Part shown: piece by piece, positions 61,101 through 64,000 of the stretch
How the letters are laid out: every line of letters begins with the position of its first letter
Position numbering within the stretch: position 1 is the first letter of the stretch
Source: Anaerolineae bacterium
GTDB taxonomy: Bacteria; Chloroflexota; Anaerolineae; 4572-78; J111
Reading direction: 5' to 3'
Assembly (NCBI GenBank): GCA_022071955.1
Contig: JAJVIM010000001.1
Coordinates: 62,001-126,000 of the forward strand
DNA length: 64,000 nucleotides
Position numbers and translations under genes: made by a program
The notes under the pieces: generated by a model
The model's database searches: none
What the model was told of the DNA's origin: nothing
Seen by the model: only the letters and a program-made list of their open reading frames with translations

Positions 61101-61900
61101 GCCAACAAAACCCAGAACTGCTATCAAGGGCAATAACAGTTTATTTAATGGCCGCATACCTCCGTCCAGAAGATAATAGGCTCAGATCTGCTATTACCAA
61201 AGTCAATTTAGTTCGGGCTGATCCATTACCAGAATTTGAAATGTTATTAAAGACAACCAATAATACAACTGATACACTCCTGTATGCGCTGTTAGATATT
61301 GGAAATATATATCTAAGGCAATACCAGGTATCTGGTGATCGTCAATTTGGGCAAAAAGCAGCTGAAAATTTTCAGCAGGCGTTCTTTTTAGCGCCCGGAA
61401 ATAACGATATACGTGACAGCATACTAAATTCCTATCAACTGCTTTCGTCTTATTATTCAGATAACTTGTTAGGCTCAGTCATCGCTAGTTATTCTGAGGC
61501 AATTTTTGATGATAAAAAGCAAGTCGACAATTACCTTCGTCTTGCAGCGGTCTACAAAAAATTAGGAAAAACTGACAAAGCACTCAAGGTTTATGAAGAT
61601 GGTGCTATTAATCAACCTGACAATAGTGAAATACATATTAATCTGGCACGGGCCTACGCCCATCAATATCAGCTTGACTTGGCTATTCGTCATTACGAAT
61701 TAGCGTTAACCTTGGACTCAAATCGCAAAGATTTGATTACAGAGCTTTTACCTTTGTATCAGCAACAAAAGCATATCAACACTTCTATAACTCTACTACA
61801 AACTTTGAGTGAGCATCAACCAAACGTTGCCTGGCCTCATATCGAACTGGGTAAATTATACCTTAACCAATTTACTAGTTTAGGAGAAAATAATAAATGA
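58088..61900 (+). CDS. Giant GT-C (GT39/ArnT-like) membrane protein with C-terminal TPR array
   Basis: 1270 residues. The first about 570 hold roughly 14 membrane helices in the GT39 pattern. Outer loop 1 has LNPDAVTYMTWALNLAKGHGYTELEEMVTRRGPVHAF, whose Asp is placed as the catalytic Asp of PMT/ArnT enzymes that use polyprenyl-phosphate sugars. LLVISCEAMMTQFFSLQMLDGTLALFVNLSLLTFYLA and ILTKELGVIWVALPWIF follow. Residues about 600-780 form an outer soluble domain, and 790-1270 hold about eight TPR-like helix pairs (LADVYKQVGYKHKSLGNKPYALIAFERAVFLTP... LRLAAVYKKLGKTDKALKVYEDGAINQPDNSEIHINLARAYAHQYQLDLAIRHYELALTLD). A GTG at 58088 gives the longest frame; an ATG at 58124 is equally possible as neither has a good ribosome-binding site. 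Confidence 0.82.
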   Translation: MCKFYLIGFLLSMIFFNGIYIRKVRWLFGVVLVSSIFLGTIVIETTSPLLLQGVVYLALLPGWSIYLTFMKNTNDIPTLWQVSVGALIVLSLTACMLIFINPKRYSFSQKQTFWLVVGLHIGILFLLILPLLSLKAVELNPDAVTYMTWALNLAKGHGYTELEEMVTRRGPVHAFMLAIPFWLFSPSPDAGLITSKLVGILNIALIYWMGIVLFKNHWAGFIGSLLVISCEAMMTQFFSLQMLDGTLALFVNLSLLTFYLALERKNYWLFALVGFFQGIAILTKELGVIWVALPWIFLIFSPRWYSAKNFIGLWLMTLVLIFTLYPWFAYVFQVSGQLFFLREGQNILALLTGFHLGLLIYIISGIYALQKRDAISKFFSELDTYQQKSIQTGIKTLGFILLATSIASIIYYFWGNISKLTLPEVIQYFQIIMFPVLGSLFWIILLAWGVTLVFAQRSDPHRLLAIMFLLTIPIFLMLSQRGWQSRNFFGIFLLSYLLLGHYLAASIHWLARSGNATSKHLLYVKNMVVVVSLALLITGSVNSITSQVIANKLQQEKYGDQVLLRDWKGQLSAATASWITNHVEAGESIVAFTEAWPSLTYFLLRGQYPFYAVPYERMNANQFSNYLLDNPNANIFYIQHARDYYPIFDIYLEQELYRSLRQHQARYIILGGKHMSLMGTTDFFELHPAFKQVFEIESGWYGEVIYEVDLAALNRCAFCPVVIDDWSYLHFQEIANKEGFNNQYLDQILQSSLTISFQPNVFTGITIANNLDKLNSLDSLGLLQDITLYLEKLKELSHRPPEQALLADVYKQVGYKHKSLGNKPYALIAFERAVFLTPALRPTLDKEIQTLSVELIDYYSHGKGTNESLPPVIARLLPVVAVAVAQERGQDIVVDLADNYNYITQIISDPVLKKDEDKFSVMLDYIRKMNSDDIRIRQLLAAAYVDLAIDYLKPGEILDQTERVNKAIISFQTAISLVPNRWDMRADVINGYITIGDRFFAGYLRQQNPELLSRAITVYLMAAYLRPEDNRLRSAITKVNLVRADPLPEFEMLLKTTNNTTDTLLYALLDIGNIYLRQYQVSGDRQFGQKAAENFQQAFFLAPGNNDIRDSILNSYQLLSSYYSDNLLGSVIASYSEAIFDDKKQVDNYLRLAAVYKKLGKTDKALKVYEDGAINQPDNSEIHINLARAYAHQYQLDLAIRHYELALTLDSNRKDLITELLPLYQQQKHINTSITLLQTLSEHQPNVAWPHIELGKLYLNQFTSLGENNK

Positions 61901-62622
61901 CCCTGGATGTTACAACTGTTGTAGCGCATTTTGCCTCCAGTGCCGATAGATATGCTAACACGAGAAATTTACCCGATCAGAGAGATTTCTTTATTAAGGC
62001 TTTTCAAAAGTTATCCGATAAACACCTTAAGATATTGGACATAGGGTGCGGCACAGGTCACCGTCTCAGAGGTTTTCGGTTGTTTTATCCGTCATTTGAC
62101 TTGTATGGGATTGATATTACCCCTAACATGTTACGATCAGGCCAAGCAACTCAAGCAGGTGGGATTAATCTTATGGTTGGTGATAGCCTTAACATCCCTT
62201 TTCCCAATCAAAGTTTCGATGCCATCATTATAAGCGAAGTTCTCCATCATCTTGTTTCCAACGATAGGGTAGAGTCTTGCCGTTTGCGGGAACTAGCTTT
62301 GTTAGAAATCTTGCGTCTGGTTAAGCCTGGCGGCCTCATTCTACTGCACGAAGTATGTTTTTATTCGCTGTGGCGATCAATTGCAATTTTTCACCTGAGT
62401 TACCTGTTTTCAAGGTTTAATTTCTCCATTCCAATGCTCAACGTTCATAAGAATGTAGTTGTAAATTTTTTTACCTTACAAGAATTGGAACGCACCTTTA
62501 AGCAGTTTAATCTGGAGATTCTGGCACGAGATTTTCATTCGTACAAAACAATTGTAAATTGGTTGTCAGGATTATTTGCACATCCGGTTTGGGTCAAGTA
62601 TGTTCTGCAACAAACCCATTAA
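61897..62622 (+). CDS. SAM-dependent methyltransferase 5
   Basis: 241 residues from an ATG overlapping the giant gene by ATGA. Motif I is KILDIGCGTGHRLRGFRLFYPSFDLYGIDITPNML, then NIPFPNQSFDAIIISEVLHHLVSNDR, then LALLEILRLVKPGGLILLHEV. It is a Methyltransf_11-type enzyme with a hydrophobic section (about 155-185) suggesting membrane contact. It is the last complete gene of the AT-rich block. Substrate unknown. Confidence 0.88.
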   Translation: MTLDVTTVVAHFASSADRYANTRNLPDQRDFFIKAFQKLSDKHLKILDIGCGTGHRLRGFRLFYPSFDLYGIDITPNMLRSGQATQAGGINLMVGDSLNIPFPNQSFDAIIISEVLHHLVSNDRVESCRLRELALLEILRLVKPGGLILLHEVCFYSLWRSIAIFHLSYLFSRFNFSIPMLNVHKNVVVNFFTLQELERTFKQFNLEILARDFHSYKTIVNWLSGLFAHPVWVKYVLQQTH

Positions 62623-62703
62623 CCTGTAATTATTGATCACCTAAAATAACTCGTCTCTTATAACCTTATTATTAGCGTTTTGGAATTACTAAACAGTATT
62701 TTG

Positions 62704-64000
62704 ATGGTTAATTTAAACCATTGGTTAGTAGTTATTACTTTTATAGTTGTTCTTATTGCTCCGGGGTTGCTGTTAATAAGACTCTTACATAATGATACGC
62801 ATTCACCTTGGAGAACACTTGTACAGCTGCCCGAAGCTCTCACCATAAGTCTTGGTTTGTTAAGCCCGCTGGCCTTATTAGTTATAGAGCTAGGGCTAAG
62901 CCTCTTTGTACTTGGTAGTGTGACTCTGGTTATCACGTTAGCGTTGGTCGGCTTACTTATTTTTAAATTTGTGCGCCAATTAGCGCACGCAAAATTAACC
63001 GCCAATGCTCCTACGGTACGGCTTCATTCCCCAATTAGTCTTTTGTTGGCATGGGCTGCTGTTTTAGCTGCGGTTGCAGTCTTCTATCATTTCTATATGA
63101 CCATCAGTACGTGGACCTCTGGCGACACGTGGTATTTGCAGTACATTCAAGCCTATATTGACACTCCGACGCAAGTCCCCTTTGATTGGCGGGCCAGTTG
63201 GTGGATTTTACAGGCGCTGCTTGATTATCTTAGTGGGATTCAACCACTGGACGCCTTTTCCTTTTACCTGCCGCCGTTGTTAATGATCCTCTCACTGCTG
63301 GCGACTTACGCCTTCGCCGTGGAACTCTTTCAAAATCCCAACTCAGCCCTGCTGGCCACCTTGTTGCAGATGCTTTTTTACGTATCCAGCATCAACTCCC
63401 ACGACTGGTTGGGGCGCGGCTTTTTTGACCGGATTGTGGAGGATAAATTCCTGATCTGGCTGATCATCCTGCCGGTCACCTTGTTGCTGACAGTGCGTTA
63501 TTTCAGAACAGGTAATCAGCGTCTGCTGTTGCCGTTGGCGCTGAGTTTCAGCGCCCTGACTTTTATCCACCCCATAGGCCTGGTACAGGGCGCGCTGGCG
63601 GTTGGCAGCTTTGGTTTGGTTCACCTCGTCTTCAACCGACGGCGGCAGATGTTGTTTCAGGTATTGCTGGTGGGGGTTGTGTTGCCTTTCGTCTTTGTGA
63701 CGGTACCCTGGCTCCAGAGCCGCACTATCTGGGGTCGCCAACCCGGTGAGGCAGTTGAAGAAAGCCGGGCCTTTAATTATGCCTTCGGCAGCAGCCGCAA
63801 CCCGGACCTGCTTGACCTGTTCCAAACTCGTCTGTGGGTTCTCTCCGCCAGCGATGACCACTACGTAGCTCACCCACATCTGATCGCCCACCCGCTAATC
63901 CTGTTGGCCATCCTGCTGATGCCGCTGCTGCTTTTTAATATCCGGCGCAGCCTTGCCGCTCAATTTTTGGTCAGTAATATGGTTGCAACCTTGCTGCTGC
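62704..64000 (+). CDS. Polytopic membrane protein, GT-C-like (partial, 3' end off the window)
   Basis: 432 codons are visible from the ATG at 62704 to the window end with no stop; an in-frame TTG at 62680 is an alternative start and neither has a clear ribosome-binding site. About 12 membrane helices are visible. The outer loop MTISTWTSGDTWYLQYIQAYIDTPTQVPFDWRASWW contains an Asp placed as in GT-C transferases. QNPNSALLATLLQMLFYVSSINSHDWLGRGFFDRIVEDKFLIWLIILPVTLLL and FSALTFIHPIGLVQGALA follow. The first about 150 codons are AT-rich like the block before it, and the rest GC-rich like the host, so the gene may be a chimera made by recombination. Function inferred by resemblance only. Confidence 0.8.
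   Translation, partial: MVNLNHWLVVITFIVVLIAPGLLLIRLLHNDTHSPWRTLVQLPEALTISLGLLSPLALLVIELGLSLFVLGSVTLVITLALVGLLIFKFVRQLAHAKLTANAPTVRLHSPISLLLAWAAVLAAVAVFYHFYMTISTWTSGDTWYLQYIQAYIDTPTQVPFDWRASWWILQALLDYLSGIQPLDAFSFYLPPLLMILSLLATYAFAVELFQNPNSALLATLLQMLFYVSSINSHDWLGRGFFDRIVEDKFLIWLIILPVTLLLTVRYFRTGNQRLLLPLALSFSALTFIHPIGLVQGALAVGSFGLVHLVFNRRRQMLFQVLLVGVVLPFVFVTVPWLQSRTIWGRQPGEAVEESRAFNYAFGSSRNPDLLDLFQTRLWVLSASDDHYVAHPHLIAHPLILLAILLMPLLLFNIRRSLAAQFLVSNMVATLLL

Larger units (their letters stand above)
47061..63160. other. AT-rich glycan biosynthesis block (composition island)
   Basis: About 16 kb in which base and codon use shift to roughly 40-45% GC by eye, against about 55-60% on both sides. It holds four GT4 genes, five methyltransferases, a Wzx flippase, an AsnB and a giant GT-C/TPR protein, all on the plus strand and mostly overlapping. 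The left edge is the 4-bp overlap of the GT2 and GT4-1 genes; the right edge falls inside the incomplete membrane protein gene at about 63,100-63,180. No integrase, transposase or tRNA marks either end. GC values were judged by reading, not computed. Confidence 0.75.

Noticed and set aside
47061-63160. Genomic island integrated by an integrase or transposon
   Set aside because: No integrase, transposase, tRNA or direct repeat was found at either edge; the edges are inside an operon overlap and a coding frame, which suits homologous exchange better.

Overview
The window looks like a chromosomal segment of a Chloroflexota bacterium, probably class Anaerolineae. This is an inference. It rests on the gene families seen together (NEW3-domain protein with an ABC ATPase, DUF2079, DUF1385, propeller-type hybrid histidine kinases, many TPR and GT-C membrane proteins), frequent GTG and TTG starts backed by good Shine-Dalgarno sequences, and GC-rich intergenic hairpins and dispersed 'TCCTGA' repeats. 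No rRNA or tRNA gene, CRISPR array, prophage or transposase gene was found. About 49 genes are supported; the first and last run off the window.

Region 1 (1-28.7 kb) is mostly housekeeping, in short operons on both strands. It holds an ABC ATPase with a NEW3 membrane protein, 6-phosphogluconate dehydrogenase, an aldo-keto reductase, a polyprenyl-phosphate glycosyltransferase, an M42 aminopeptidase and MTA phosphorylase. The phosphorylase overlaps a SEDS (FtsW/RodA) protein fused to a transpeptidase-like domain that has lost its catalytic residues. Next come a DUF2079 / site-2 protease-TPR / small protein operon, and PRPP synthetase divergent from a DprE1-DprE2-like pair. PEP carboxykinase, a TPR protein, DUF1385, a cytidylate-kinase-like protein, a peptide-binding protein, SecG, a DUF2007-like protein, a LysM/TolB-propeller protein, an FtsK-like ATPase behind a LexA-type operator, and ribosomal protein S20 complete the region.

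Region 2 (28.7-36.3 kb) holds a secreted alpha/beta hydrolase lipoprotein, a 14-blade propeller hybrid histidine kinase, a receiver-histidine kinase and a HAD phosphatase.

Region 3 (36.3-47.06 kb) begins surface-polysaccharide functions: a WcaJ-type initiating sugar transferase, divergent from a Wzm-type ABC permease that has no ATPase partner here. It also has CysD and CysN-CysC, which make PAPS, a lipoprotein, a GT-C-like membrane protein whose stop codon lies in a small terminal-inverted-repeat element, a TPR protein and a GT2 glycosyltransferase. A 22-bp tandem repeat array lies in this region.

Region 4 (47.06 to about 63.1 kb) is a clearly AT-richer block of tightly coupled, co-directional genes. 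It has four GT4 glycosyltransferases, five SAM methyltransferases, a Wzx-like flippase, an AsnB-type amidotransferase and a giant GT-C/TPR protein. Many neighbours overlap by 4 bp. The AT-rich composition ends inside the last, incomplete membrane-protein gene, so the block looks like an exchanged polysaccharide cassette with one boundary at a 4-bp gene overlap and the other inside a reading frame. Taken together, regions 3 and 4 plausibly build and export a methylated, amidated and possibly sulfated glycan on a polyprenyl carrier.
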